64,000 nucleotides of DNA from Pedobacter sp. Leaf176 (GCF_001424305.1 NZ_LMPD01000006.1:389285-453284); one strand, 5' to 3'. Counted from the first letter of the stretch, positions 17,959 to 26,744 are shown. The notes: generated by a model from the sequence alone, not told the origin. Numbers and translations: made by a program.

Positions 17959-18239
17959 GATCGTTTTAATTCGCTTAACACTTTTCTAAAGGCCTCGTTA
18001 GAAACCGATCCGATAAGTTCGCTTTTAACTTGTACATCTATTCTGTCATCACTTTTTAATAGCTGAAGCCTGCCTTTAAAAAGGCCATCTTTATTAACTT
18101 CAGCAAAAGCAAGCAGATTTATTAGTTTTTCCTTCCGACAAACCCAATCGTTGTTATTCTTCGAAACAATTAATCTTATGGTATGCGGTAATTTTTCAAA
18201 AGAAAGTTTGAAATTATTATTAAGTGAAATACTTTCCAT
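17940..18239 (-). CDS. Conserved small protein of unknown function
   Basis: 99 residues, no signal peptide or membrane segment. The sequence looks like a small alpha/beta domain: an N-terminal run ending KLPHTIRLIV, a central KEKLINLLAFAEV helix and a basic C-terminus (SELKRSKPLIR). I do not recognise a family. It is 44 bases downstream of phoH and 82 bases upstream of purC on the same strand, so it may travel with phoH. It has normal codon use and a clear ATG. Confidence 0.65.
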   Translation of the reverse strand: MESISLNNNFKLSFEKLPHTIRLIVSKNNNDWVCRKEKLINLLAFAEVNKDGLFKGRLQLLKSDDRIDVQVKSELIGSVSNEAFRKVLSELKRSKPLIR

Positions 18240-18283
18240 TCAATCTGCAATTAATCTTATGTCTTTAATTGTAAACTTTAGCC

Positions 18284-19243
18284 TTATTGAATATCGCCAT
18301 AAGCTTTCAAGATATCTTTAACCAACTTATGACGAACTACATCCTCTCCACTTAAATAAATTATATCAATGCCCTTAATATCTTCAAGGATTCTCAAACC
18401 GTTAAACAAACCTGACATTTGTTTTTTTGGCAAGTCAACTTGTGTCACATCTCCTGTAACGATAAACTTTGCGGTTGGCCCCATACGGGTTAGAAACATT
18501 TTAAGTTGCATATCGGTCGCATTTTGGGCTTCATCTAAAATGACAAAGCAGTTGTCTAAAGTTCGTCCGCGCATAAATGCCAGTGGGGCTATTTCGATGG
18601 TCCGGTTTTCGATATAGAACTTTAACTTCTCTGCCGGAATCATGTCATCCAAAGCATCATAAAGCGGACGCAAATAAGGGTCAATTTTTTCTTTTAGGTC
18701 GCCTGGTAAAAAACCAAGGTTTTCTCCCGCTTCTACAGCCGGACGAGTTAAAATTATACGCTTAATTTCTTTATTCTTTAATGCTCTAACAGCTAAGGCA
18801 ACTGCCGTATAGGTTTTACCCGTTCCGGCAGGGCCGATAGCAAAAAGGATGTCATTTTTAGCTATACTACTCACCATTTTTCGCTGGTTCGCCGTTCTTG
18901 CTTTCACCAATAGGCCGTTCGTACCGAAAACAATCACTTCCCCTCCGCCGCCAGTTGGCTGATCTATATCTTTTTTTGCGACTCCATTCGCTTTCGCACC
19001 CAATATAGATTCGACATCATTATTTGTTAATGCGCTGTACTTTTCCAAATGTGAAACAAGCTGATTGAACTTGTCTTCGAAAGCCTTAAGTTCCTGTTCA
19101 TCACCGAGAACCTTAACATCACTTCCTCTTGCCACCAGTTTCAACTTCGTGAAAGCACCTTTAATTAATTCGTAATTCTCGTTGTTAGCCCCCCAAAAGT
19201 GAGCAGGATTTACGGTATCCAGAGTTAATTTTAATTCGTTCAA
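18284..19243 (-). CDS. phoH: PhoH family ATPase
   Basis: 319-residue PhoH-like protein. Walker A is GPAGTGKT (137-144); Walker B is CFVILDEAQNAT; the downstream MFLTRMGPTAKFIVTGD block is typical. An N-terminal KH-like region of about 100 residues precedes the ATPase, as in the common bacterial PhoL/YbeZ form linked to ribosome and RNA maintenance. The usual partner ybeY is not adjacent here. It diverges from the SAM hydroxide adenosyltransferase gene across about 100 bases. Confidence 0.92.
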   Translation of the reverse strand: MNELKLTLDTVNPAHFWGANNENYELIKGAFTKLKLVARGSDVKVLGDEQELKAFEDKFNQLVSHLEKYSALTNNDVESILGAKANGVAKKDIDQPTGGGGEVIVFGTNGLLVKARTANQRKMVSSIAKNDILFAIGPAGTGKTYTAVALAVRALKNKEIKRIILTRPAVEAGENLGFLPGDLKEKIDPYLRPLYDALDDMIPAEKLKFYIENRTIEIAPLAFMRGRTLDNCFVILDEAQNATDMQLKMFLTRMGPTAKFIVTGDVTQVDLPKKQMSGLFNGLRILEDIKGIDIIYLSGEDVVRHKLVKDILKAYGDIQ

Positions 19244-19346
19244 ATTGCAGTATTTTAAAAAGTTATCGGGGTATATTAATTAAAATTTGAATATTTGCAG
19301 GCGCTTATGCCTGTACACAAGAATAAGCAATAATAATGAATTTTTA

Positions 19347-20126
19347 ATGGGGATAATTACTTTAACAACAGATTTAGGCTCAAAAGATTTTTACCAGAGT
19401 GCCCTTAAAGGTAGCCTGTTAAATCTCATGCCTAATGTTAATTTAGTCGATATTACCCATGAAGTCCCCTCGTTTAACATATCCTATGCCGCATTCGTTT
19501 TAAAAAATGCATACCCTTATTTCCCAAAAAATACAGTTCACCTAATTGGGATTGACTCTGTATATAGTGAAAACACCAAATACATTGCCGTTAAACATCG
19601 TGACCATTATTTTGTAGGTGCGGATAATGGTATTTTTTCTTTGCTTTTTGATGATGTTCCTGAAGACGTTGTGGAACTGAACATCATGCAGGATTTAAAA
19701 TACCTTCACTTTCCTTTGGTTGATATTTTTGTTAAGGCTGCAACGCATTTAGCCAAAGGTGGCAAATTAAAAGAAATAGGTTTACCTGTAGCAGAGATTG
19801 AACAAAAGATGCTTTTACACCCTGTTATTGAACGAGATATTATTCGTGGCAGTGTGGTTTATATAGATACTTTCTGCAATGTAATTACCAATATTACAAA
19901 AGACCTGTTTACTAAGATTCAGAAAAACCGCGATTTCACATTATACTTTAGAAAAAGCGAGACCATTACACAATTGAGCTGGCATTACAATGAAGTACAA
20001 GAAGGCGAAAAACTTTGTTTGTTCGGCATTAGTAACCATCTTGAAATTGCGATTAATAAAGGTAAAGCCAGCGGATTACTGGGCTTGCACTTGGGTGATA
20101 TTGTAAGGGTTGAGTTTCATCCTTAG
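19347..20126 (+). CDS. SAM hydroxide adenosyltransferase (DUF62 family)
   Basis: From ATG 19347 the protein is 259 residues and begins directly with the family block ITLTTDLGSKDFY; in-frame TTG 19287 would add an unrelated tail. The family shares the fold of fluorinase and chlorinase but uses water or hydroxide to split S-adenosylmethionine into adenosine and methionine. Supporting motifs are VDITHEVPSFNI, IGIDSVYSE and GADNGIFSLLF. The in vivo purpose of the reaction is not settled in the literature I know. Faces phoH across a divergent promoter region. Confidence 0.9.
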   Translation: MGIITLTTDLGSKDFYQSALKGSLLNLMPNVNLVDITHEVPSFNISYAAFVLKNAYPYFPKNTVHLIGIDSVYSENTKYIAVKHRDHYFVGADNGIFSLLFDDVPEDVVELNIMQDLKYLHFPLVDIFVKAATHLAKGGKLKEIGLPVAEIEQKMLLHPVIERDIIRGSVVYIDTFCNVITNITKDLFTKIQKNRDFTLYFRKSETITQLSWHYNEVQEGEKLCLFGISNHLEIAINKGKASGLLGLHLGDIVRVEFHP

Positions 20127-20130
20127 TTTA

Positions 20131-20290
20131 GTTCAGTCGTTCATTGGTTCAATGGTTCATTTGGTTCATTTGGTGTGGCGCCGAAATAAATTAGTTTTCA
20201 AACTAATTTATGCATTCTCAATGATGAAAACGTAATAGCAACCTTGCAAACCAATGAACTAATGGCTAATGAACAAATAAACAAGCCAAA
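20131..20290. repeat. Word-repeat region with a perfect 12-bp hairpin
   Basis: 20137-20171 is built from the word GGTTCATT and variants, and the reverse complement of that word (AATGAAC) recurs at 20252-20275. Between them, ATAAATTAGTTT (20186-20197) pairs perfectly with AAACTAATTTAT (20200-20211). It resembles other simple-word intergenic repeats in this window (34497-34565, 36290-36375, 49575-49645). Confidence 0.6.
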
Positions 20291-20321
20291 ACATCTTTTA
20301 CTCTTTTTACGTTTATACGGC

Positions 20322-20840
20322 ATGAAGAAATATTTTTATTTACTCTCCATCCTGTCCCTAAGTTTTCATACTTATGCGCAGCAAGACACAGCAGCGTACG
20401 CAGCGCAACGTGTTAAAGTGAACGCATTGCTGCAGGAACGAAGTGCTAAATTCGGTCAGTATGATGAAAGCTTAAATCAACGAACAGGAATATTCGGTTG
20501 GCAAACCAAAAGGGATATCAAAAACTCCAACGAAATTCTTCGCCAGGTTGTGCTAACAGATAATAATATTTTTAAGGAGCTTAAAGTTTTAATGGATTAC
20601 AAAGATTTACAAAATCAACAGAAAGTGGCCGTGGCCGATAATTCTCAAGCACGGATTGAAAATTATATGAGGACGATAAAAAAATTACAAGATAAAAATG
20701 AAGAACTGAAAAGTGATTTAGCCAAAAAGAATAACGGAAGCTTATCTTTTTATATCATCGCCTTTTTACTATTGGCAATGGTTGGAGGATTCTATTTCTT
20801 CACCAGAAAAATAAAGAAATATGAAAAAGGCGCTATTTAA
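20322..20840 (+). CDS. Membrane-anchored coiled-coil protein, unknown function
   Basis: From ATG 20322 the protein is 172 residues: a signal peptide MKKYFYLLSILSLSFHTYAQ, an extracytoplasmic region predicted as helical with a coiled-coil-like stretch (about 85-130, RTIKKLQDKNEELKSDL), and one C-terminal membrane helix (SLSFYIIAFLLLAMVGGFYFF) followed by basic residues. An in-frame start at 20244 would mask the signal peptide, so I reject it. The topology suggests a periplasmic coiled coil tethered to the inner membrane. No family recognised. The next small gene overlaps its end by 20 bases. Confidence 0.75.
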   Translation: MKKYFYLLSILSLSFHTYAQQDTAAYAAQRVKVNALLQERSAKFGQYDESLNQRTGIFGWQTKRDIKNSNEILRQVVLTDNNIFKELKVLMDYKDLQNQQKVAVADNSQARIENYMRTIKKLQDKNEELKSDLAKKNNGSLSFYIIAFLLLAMVGGFYFFTRKIKKYEKGAI

Positions 20841-20967
20841 AACCCTGGTTAAAATTAATAAGGTAATTTTACCAAGCTTATATAAAAAAGACCCCAATAA
20901 GTTAACACCTTTTCAGAAAGCGATATTAGGTTATCGTTATTGGGTGCTAACGAAAGCTTTGGATTAG
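20821..20967 (+). CDS. Conserved small basic protein (48 residues)
   Basis: ATG 20821 opens a 48-residue ORF ending with TAG at 20965-20967. It begins MKKALFKTLVKINK and contains LPSLYKKDPNKLTPFQKA and GYRYWVLTKALD, a pattern I recognise from short Bacteroidetes proteins sometimes labelled 'SsrA-binding protein'. That label is doubtful because true SmpB is about three times longer and looks different. It overlaps the preceding gene by 20 bases in another frame, so it is likely co-translated. Basic N-terminus and amphipathic helix; function unknown. Confidence 0.7.
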   Translation: MKKALFKTLVKINKVILPSLYKKDPNKLTPFQKAILGYRYWVLTKALD

Positions 20968-20975
20968 AAATATAA

Positions 20976-21004
20976 ACCTTATAGGTTTTTTAAACCTATA
21001 AGGT
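20976..21004. terminator. Hairpin between convergent genes
   Basis: ACCTTATAGGTTT (20976-20988) pairs perfectly with AAACCTATAAGGT (20992-21004), a 13-bp stem with a 3-base loop. It lies between the 48-residue gene and the end of serA, a good place for a shared terminator, though neither side has a long T tract. Confidence 0.6.
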
Positions 21005-21016
21005 CCGAATATCAAG

Positions 21017-21967
21017 TTACTTCTTAAAATGTTCAATAATCAAAGTCGCTAATTCCGTGCCGATACGTTCTTGCGCTTCGTTAGTTGACGCACCAATATG
21101 AGGTGTTAATGATATTTTAGGATGTGTTAAAATTGCTGCTAATGGCGTAGGCTCATTATCGAAAACATCCAAACCTGCAAATGCAACTTTACCTGAATTC
21201 AAAGCTTCAATTAATGCTGGCTCATCAATAGTTCCACCACGAGAACAGTTCACAATACCAACGCCGTTTTTCATTTTAGCAAATTCCTCAACGCCTAAAA
21301 TAGGTTTATCAGCAAAAGGTGTATGTAAACTAAAAAAGTCACTACCTGCAATCACTTCATCCAAAGAAACCGTTTTAATTGGAATGCTTACCGACTGACC
21401 ACCTTGAAATTCTAAAGTAATTTCAGAATCCGATGGATATAAATCGTAAGCTAAAACCTTCATACCTAAACCTAAAGCCACTTTGGCAGTTGCACGACCA
21501 ATACGACCGAAACCTATTATCCCAATAGTTTTACCACTTAATTCAGTTCCCTTTGCATACGCTTTTTTAAGGTTGTTGAATTGAGTAGCACCTTCGACTG
21601 GCATTTTACGATTAGCGTCTTGTAAAAACCTAATACCAGTAAATAAATGAGAAAAAACCAGTTCTGCTACTGATAACGAAGAGGCTGCCGGCGTGTTTAC
21701 TACAGCAACACCCTGACTGCGCGCATATTCAACATCAATATTATCCATACCAACACCGCCTCTACCAATCAATTTAATATTTGGAACGGCATCGATTAAT
21801 TCTTTTCTAACCTTCGTTGCACTGCGAACCGTGATGGCATCATAGTTCTTTAGAGCTTCAGCCAGTTGGTCTTGAGGAATGGTTTCTGTATCTACTTTAA
21901 AACCTGCTTTTTCCAGTAGTTCCTTTCCGATTGGGTCTATCCCATCGTTAGCTAATATTTTAATCAT
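21017..21967 (-). CDS. serA: D-3-phosphoglycerate dehydrogenase
   Basis: 316-residue NAD-dependent dehydrogenase, first step of serine synthesis. The nucleotide-binding GFGRIGRATA is visible near residue 150; catalytic Arg is in NCSRGG, Glu in DNEPTP and His in LTPHIGAST. It is the short form with no C-terminal ACT domain, so the classical allosteric serine feedback site is absent. Directly downstream of serC on the same strand with a 60-base gap, forming a serCA operon. Confidence 0.95.
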   Translation of the reverse strand: MIKILANDGIDPIGKELLEKAGFKVDTETIPQDQLAEALKNYDAITVRSATKVRKELIDAVPNIKLIGRGGVGMDNIDVEYARSQGVAVVNTPAASSLSVAELVFSHLFTGIRFLQDANRKMPVEGATQFNNLKKAYAKGTELSGKTIGIIGFGRIGRATAKVALGLGMKVLAYDLYPSDSEITLEFQGGQSVSIPIKTVSLDEVIAGSDFFSLHTPFADKPILGVEEFAKMKNGVGIVNCSRGGTIDEPALIEALNSGKVAFAGLDVFDNEPTPLAAILTHPKISLTPHIGASTNEAQERIGTELATLIIEHFKK

Positions 21968-21984
21968 TGTTATTTATGATTGCA

Positions 21985-22013
21985 CAGATTACGAGGATTA
22001 CACCGATAATCTG
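21985..22013. repeat. Inverted repeat in the serC-serA gap
   Basis: CAGATTA (21985-21991) and TAATCTG (22007-22013) flank GATTACACC-like words. It looks like a member of the CACAGATTACA-type intergenic repeats of Bacteroidetes. A role in serC/serA transcript processing is possible but unproven. Confidence 0.5.
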
Positions 22014-22027
22014 GTATTATTATTAAA

Positions 22028-23101
22028 TTAATTTGTTTTTGCTTGTTTCTCTTCGAATGATTGCATCGCATCAATTAAAGCATGAACGCTCGTAATTGGC
22101 AATGCATTGTACATCGATGCACGGAAGCCACCAACACTTCTATGGCCTTTTATGCCAACGATACCTTGCTCTTCCGCGAATTTTAAGAATGGTTTCTCCA
22201 ATTCGGTATTCTCCATTACAAAACAAATGTTCATTTTGGAACGGTCTTCAACAGCACAAGTACCTTTAAATAACGGATTGCGGTCAATTTCCCTGTAAAG
22301 AGCTTCGGCTTTTTGTTTATTCTCTTTCTCTATTTCAGCAACGCCACCTTTTGATTTTAACCAGCGAAGATTTAATAAAGCCACATAAATAGAAAAAACC
22401 GGTGGCGTATTGTACATTGAACCGTTATCAATATGAGACTGATAATTCAACATAGATGGAATTTTACGATCAATTTTACCAAGTGCATCGTCTTTAACAA
22501 TTACAATCGTTAAACCTGCCGGACCTACATTTTTTTGCGCACCAGCATAGATCAAATCGTATTTCGAGACATCAATTACGCGGCTCATAATATCCGATGA
22601 CATATCGCAAACTACAGGAACGCTCGTTCCAGGAACTTCAAAAAGTTCTGTCCCGTAAATTGTATTGTTCGAAGTATAGTGAAAATAAGCACTATCAGCA
22701 GGAATTTCGAAATCTTTCGGAATAAAAGTATAGTTCGAATCCTTTGATGACGCAACAACATTAACATTGCCCACAAACTTAGCTTCCTTTAAAGCTTTGG
22801 TTGCCCAAACGCCCGAATCCAAATAACTTGCAGTTTGTCCATCGCCCAACAAATTCATTGGAACCATTGCAAATTGCAAACTTGCACCGCCTTGTAAAAA
22901 TAAAACGGAATAACCCGACGGTACATTTAATAACTCTTTTACCAACTTGTCAGCTTCAGCAACTACTGCTTCAAATTCAGTCGTTCTATGCGAAATTTCT
23001 AAAATTGATAATCCATCGTTAAAATCTAAAACTGCCTGAGCAGCTTGTTTAAACACTTCTTGAGGTAAAATACAAGGGCCTGCGCCAAAATTATGCTTCA
23101 T
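22028..23101 (-). CDS. serC: Phosphoserine aminotransferase
   Basis: 357-residue class V aminotransferase using PLP. The family start NFGAGPCILP is intact, and the PLP lysine is Lys190 in YAGAQKNVGPAG. HYTSNNTIYGTE and HIDNGSMYNTPPVF are typical SerC blocks. It converts 3-phosphohydroxypyruvate to phosphoserine; in Bacteroidetes it can also serve pyridoxal phosphate synthesis. Upstream member of serC-serA; the phosphatase serB is not in this window. Confidence 0.96.
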   Translation of the reverse strand: MKHNFGAGPCILPQEVFKQAAQAVLDFNDGLSILEISHRTTEFEAVVAEADKLVKELLNVPSGYSVLFLQGGASLQFAMVPMNLLGDGQTASYLDSGVWATKALKEAKFVGNVNVVASSKDSNYTFIPKDFEIPADSAYFHYTSNNTIYGTELFEVPGTSVPVVCDMSSDIMSRVIDVSKYDLIYAGAQKNVGPAGLTIVIVKDDALGKIDRKIPSMLNYQSHIDNGSMYNTPPVFSIYVALLNLRWLKSKGGVAEIEKENKQKAEALYREIDRNPLFKGTCAVEDRSKMNICFVMENTELEKPFLKFAEEQGIVGIKGHRSVGGFRASMYNALPITSVHALIDAMQSFEEKQAKTN

Positions 23102-23461
23102 CTTATTATGTAAATGATTATGCCGTAAATGTAAAATTTTAAAAGCAGTTATGCTTACAAAATCGCATCATAAAAAATTAAATTTTGTTAAAAGTTGGGG
23201 CGATTTTGATGTTTTTATTGCATTTTTTACAACTAAAACGTTTAACTTAATAAAGGTTTTCAGTTAAAGGTTTTTTTTGTTTAAGATAACTCAAGTAAAT
23301 AATTCTACGATTGGTTTACTAAACAAACTTTGTATTTTGGCTAAATTCCAATGACTTCAATAAATAGCATATTTTATTAGAACGATTGATATTCACAGTC
23401 GATAAAAAATCATCCTGGTATTTTTTGATGAATAAAATCTCGAAATCCTATAACCCATAAA
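23102..23461. other. Gene-free interval upstream of serC
   Basis: About 360 AT-rich bases between the serC start and the 3' end of the TonB-dependent receptor gene, both on the minus strand. It should hold the serC promoter and the receptor terminator, but I see no strong CAAAnnTA box or T-tailed hairpin. No ORF with coding character and no RNA gene recognised. Confidence 0.5.
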
Positions 23462-25888
23462 TTATGGTTTATTCTTCAACTTCACAATCAATTTTAAATT
23501 AAACTGCCTTCCTGTTAAATAATTGGGAATTGCATATTGTACATTATTAACATCTTTCAGCCACAAATAAGAAATGGTGTTATCAATATCCAGCATATTA
23601 AAAACCTCGAAAAATAAAATAACCGAATTAAAATTTCTATCCAAAAACCTGGGTTTATGTAAAGCAAAATCATCTAGAAAGTCTTTCGAAAAGCCAATGT
23701 CAATCCGCTTATACGAAGGAACAAAAAATTTGTCTAAATATCTTGGTGTTTGTGATGGCCCAATTGGTAAACGCGAACCATATAATGCGTTAAGGTGTAC
23801 ATTGTAAGTTGGGCTGTTTAATAATTTATCTTGAAAAAAAATCGAAAAGTTGACCCTTTGATCGGTTGGGCGTTTCAAATAGCCCGGATAAATCGTCTTG
23901 CCATTTTGGATATAGCTATCGCCAACAATGTCTTCATTAGCATGCATAACCGACATCCTGAAATAAGAAACCAAATCCTTTACAAACTCTCCACCAATAC
24001 TGAAATCGGCCCCGTAAGCATAGCCTTTAGACACTTCATTCGCCAGGTATTTAATCCTCAGGTTATCAATTTTATAAGGAATTAATTTATCAGAATACTT
24101 AAAGTAAGCCTCAGAGGTAAATTTTAAACGTGTTCCGAATGCATCAAAAGCATAATCGTATCCTATAGATGTATTATAAGAACTTTGTGCCTTTTGATTA
24201 ATATTCAAATTCCCTGTATGATCGCGGATGGTTCGGTAAGACGGTGGCTGCTTGTAAACACCAGCCGTAAACCTTAAAATTTTATTATTTGAATTTGGCC
24301 GGTAAGCAATCAGCATACGCGGACTAATCAATAATTGCTCGCTTAGTGAACTGTAAGTTGCCCTAGCACCCAACTGAAGTTCTGCATAATTTGAAAGCGA
24401 GTAACTGTCCTGAATATAAGCACTATAATTTTTGATATCAATATTATTCTCAATATTAACTACATTTTGTAATACAATATTTTCAGTGTTGTTTGGCAAG
24501 ATATAACCAGCAGAATCGGTGTAGTTGTACTCATTTAAACGGTCATTGTATTTAGATTTGTCAAACTTTAATCCCCATGAAAAAACATGACTATTAAAGT
24601 TTTGGTCAACCTTAATTTCAGATGCGAAAATTTGGGTATTCAAACTATTGCGACCATAATTATAGTAACTTCCAATCCCTCTGTTTTTTATAACCGGACC
24701 AAAGTTTTCCACCGAAAAGGCGTTATCAACTTCATCGAAAACATAACTTCCTTCAATATCAAAACGTTCCCTCTCAATTGTATTGAAATAACTGTTAATG
24801 AACTTGACAACCAGATTCGGCTTTGGAGAATAAGTTACCGTAGCTGCTGTTCCTAAGGTCTGGTAATCATCAATCTCCTGGCCTATGTAATCCACATTTA
24901 AACGTAAAGTTGTACTCAGAGTCCCGAACTGGGTTTCCCTATTTGTCGGAACTAACTTAAACCGACCCAAATTGAAACTTCCTAAAACACTTATATTAAA
25001 TCTTGAAGAAAAATCATATTGATACATCAACTGCGCATCAGCGAAATTTGGGCTGTAACTCCCCCTTTGGTCCTGCTTAATCAGTACGCTCGAATTGTTC
25101 TTATATCTCAATCCTGCCAGCAAAAAACTGCGTTTGAAAACCCGTTTTGCTGTGAAAGAAGTGTTCAGAAAACTAGTACTTAAAATCGTTTGATTGCTGT
25201 CGGGCTTATCATATTTTATATCTAAAACTGACGAAAGTTTATCCCCATATTTCGCCTCGAAACCGCCTGCAGAGAACTTTGCTTTACTCACTAATTCTGA
25301 ATTTATAAAGCTTAGTCCCTCCTGTTGTCCGTTTCGAATTAATAACGGCCGATTAATTTCTACGTCATTGATATAAATCAGGTTTTCGTCGAAATTCCCT
25401 CCCCGAACACTGTATTGAGCACTTAGCTCGTTATTAGTAGATACACCAGGCAAGGTTTTGAGCATGGTTTCGAAATTGCCGGAGACCAAAGGCATAGAGG
25501 CGATGTCCGCAATATTGATGGTAGTTGCATTACTTAATTGATTTTGCTTATTTGTGATGTTTACTTGATCAAGTTCATTAACATTAGCCATCAAATTCAC
25601 TTGCTGAGTAATGCGTGCTCCAGAAAGTTGGTTAAACTTCAAAATTTGAGGTTGATAACCAAGCAATGAATATTTAATGCTAAAAGTTCGTGATTTTGAA
25701 TAAATGGTATATACACCAAATTCATCAGTTACAGTAGATTGCGCCTGACCTAAAACAATTACGGTTACCTGCGATAATGGTAACTTCTCTTCATTGTAAA
25801 CTATTCCTGAAACCCTAACTAATGGCTGTGCTACAGCCAAACCACAACCAGCAATTAACAGGAAAAGGAGTAGACGAAATTTGAGCAT
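23462..25888 (-). CDS. TonB-dependent receptor with carboxypeptidase-regulatory-like domain
   Basis: 808-residue outer-membrane receptor. A signal peptide (to about residue 20, ...GLAVAQ) is followed by a carboxypeptidase-regulatory-like beta-sandwich (about 25-105, with VSGIVYNEEKLPLSQV), a plug domain (about 115-225, with YSVRGGNFDENLIYINDVEI) and a C-terminal 22-strand-type barrel ending in aromatic residues. No SusD partner follows, so it is not a standard polysaccharide locus; the substrate is unknown. Neighbouring genes (rpe, serC) give no clue. Confidence 0.92.
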   Translation of the reverse strand: MLKFRLLLFLLIAGCGLAVAQPLVRVSGIVYNEEKLPLSQVTVIVLGQAQSTVTDEFGVYTIYSKSRTFSIKYSLLGYQPQILKFNQLSGARITQQVNLMANVNELDQVNITNKQNQLSNATTINIADIASMPLVSGNFETMLKTLPGVSTNNELSAQYSVRGGNFDENLIYINDVEINRPLLIRNGQQEGLSFINSELVSKAKFSAGGFEAKYGDKLSSVLDIKYDKPDSNQTILSTSFLNTSFTAKRVFKRSFLLAGLRYKNNSSVLIKQDQRGSYSPNFADAQLMYQYDFSSRFNISVLGSFNLGRFKLVPTNRETQFGTLSTTLRLNVDYIGQEIDDYQTLGTAATVTYSPKPNLVVKFINSYFNTIERERFDIEGSYVFDEVDNAFSVENFGPVIKNRGIGSYYNYGRNSLNTQIFASEIKVDQNFNSHVFSWGLKFDKSKYNDRLNEYNYTDSAGYILPNNTENIVLQNVVNIENNIDIKNYSAYIQDSYSLSNYAELQLGARATYSSLSEQLLISPRMLIAYRPNSNNKILRFTAGVYKQPPSYRTIRDHTGNLNINQKAQSSYNTSIGYDYAFDAFGTRLKFTSEAYFKYSDKLIPYKIDNLRIKYLANEVSKGYAYGADFSIGGEFVKDLVSYFRMSVMHANEDIVGDSYIQNGKTIYPGYLKRPTDQRVNFSIFFQDKLLNSPTYNVHLNALYGSRLPIGPSQTPRYLDKFFVPSYKRIDIGFSKDFLDDFALHKPRFLDRNFNSVILFFEVFNMLDIDNTISYLWLKDVNNVQYAIPNYLTGRQFNLKLIVKLKNKP

Positions 25889-25894
25889 TGGTTA

Positions 25895-25965
25895 GTATCA
25901 AGATGTAAGAGTATTAAGTATCAAGGTAATTATAACTCTATACTCCTTATCATTGGAACAATTTA
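25895..25965. repeat. TATCAAG-word repeat region
   Basis: The gap between the receptor and rpe contains GTATCAAGATG and AAGTATCAAGG in direct orientation, followed by CTCTATACTCC. The same GTATCAAG word builds the palindrome at 34508-34550. Not obviously a promoter. Confidence 0.4.
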
Positions 25966-25977
25966 ACAATAAAATAG

Positions 25978-26646
25978 TTAAATGCTTATACTATTGGTCA
26001 ACTGTTTCATCTTCGCAATCGTCTCCGTTGGGTTTTCTGTTGCGAAAATTGCATTTCCGGCCACAAAAGCATTAGCACCTGCTGCTGCTAATGTAGCTGC
26101 ATTTTGTAAACCAACGCCTCCATCAACCTCGATAATTAAATCTTCATTTTTACCTTGGATCAAGTTTTTTAAATCTTTGATTTTTTTATAAGTATTATGT
26201 ATAAATTGCTGTCCGCCAAAACCCGGATTAACGGACATGATTAACACCAAATCCAAATCTTCAATAACGTCTTGCAACAATGTGACAGGCGTATGCGGGT
26301 TTAAAGCTACACCAGCTTTGCAGCCTGATGCTTTAATTAATTGAAGCGTTCTATGTAAATGAGTACAAGCTTCATAATGAACTGTAATTCGATCTGCACC
26401 AGCTTTCGCAAATTCAGGAATAAACTTATCAGGTTCAACAATCATTAAATGAACATCCAAGGGTTTTCTTGCATGCTTTTTAACGGCTGCCATAACGGGG
26501 AAGCCGAAAGAGATGTTAGGTACAAAAACGCCATCCATTACATCAACATGAAACCAATCGGCCTCACTTTGGTTAATCATTTCAATATCACGTTGTAAAT
26601 TGCCAAAATCGGAAGAAAGTATGGATGGTGCAATGATGTATTTCAT
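25978..26646 (-). CDS. rpe: Ribulose-phosphate 3-epimerase
   Basis: 222-residue TIM-barrel epimerase of the pentose phosphate pathway, interconverting ribulose-5-phosphate and xylulose-5-phosphate. Metal and catalytic blocks are visible: APSILSSDFGNL at the N-terminus, HVDVMDGVFVPN (His33, Asp35), VHLMI, SVNPGFGGQ and EVDGGVG. Complete and standard length. It lies downstream of pnp but behind its terminator. Confidence 0.96.
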   Translation of the reverse strand: MKYIIAPSILSSDFGNLQRDIEMINQSEADWFHVDVMDGVFVPNISFGFPVMAAVKKHARKPLDVHLMIVEPDKFIPEFAKAGADRITVHYEACTHLHRTLQLIKASGCKAGVALNPHTPVTLLQDVIEDLDLVLIMSVNPGFGGQQFIHNTYKKIKDLKNLIQGKNEDLIIEVDGGVGLQNAATLAAAGANAFVAGNAIFATENPTETIAKMKQLTNSISI

Positions 26647-26674
26647 AGGTTAAAGATATAGAAATAGCAATAAA

Positions 26675-26709
26675 CAAAAAACCCTTTCAGCTAAAAACTG
26701 AAAGGGTTT
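26675..26709 (-). terminator. Rho-independent terminator of pnp
   Basis: AAACCCTTTCAG (26679-26690) pairs perfectly with CTGAAAGGGTTT (26698-26709), and the minus strand continues into a T run (26675-26681 reversed). Located between pnp and rpe. Confidence 0.92.
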
Positions 26710-26716
26710 AAATATC

Positions 26717-26740
26717 TCAAAGTCCCCTTCAGGGGATTTA
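26717..26740. repeat. CCCCTTCAGGGG palindrome, copy 1
   Basis: The 12-base palindrome-like core CCCCTTCAGGGG lies just after the pnp stop codon. A second copy sits at 49674-49685 in another intergenic gap, with similar flanks (AAAG before, TTT then AGG after). Likely a dispersed intergenic repeat. Confidence 0.5.
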
Positions 26741-26744
26741 GGGA

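Noticed and set aside
19287..19346. Earlier TTG start for the SAM hydrolase-type gene
   Set aside because: The conserved block begins directly at ATG 19347.
20821..20967. Calling the 48-residue gene SmpB (SsrA-binding protein)
   Set aside because: Too short and without SmpB fold motifs; kept as a small protein of unknown function.
23102..23461. Searched for a tRNA or small RNA in the serC upstream gap
   Set aside because: No cloverleaf-like or structured element seen; only AT-rich sequence.
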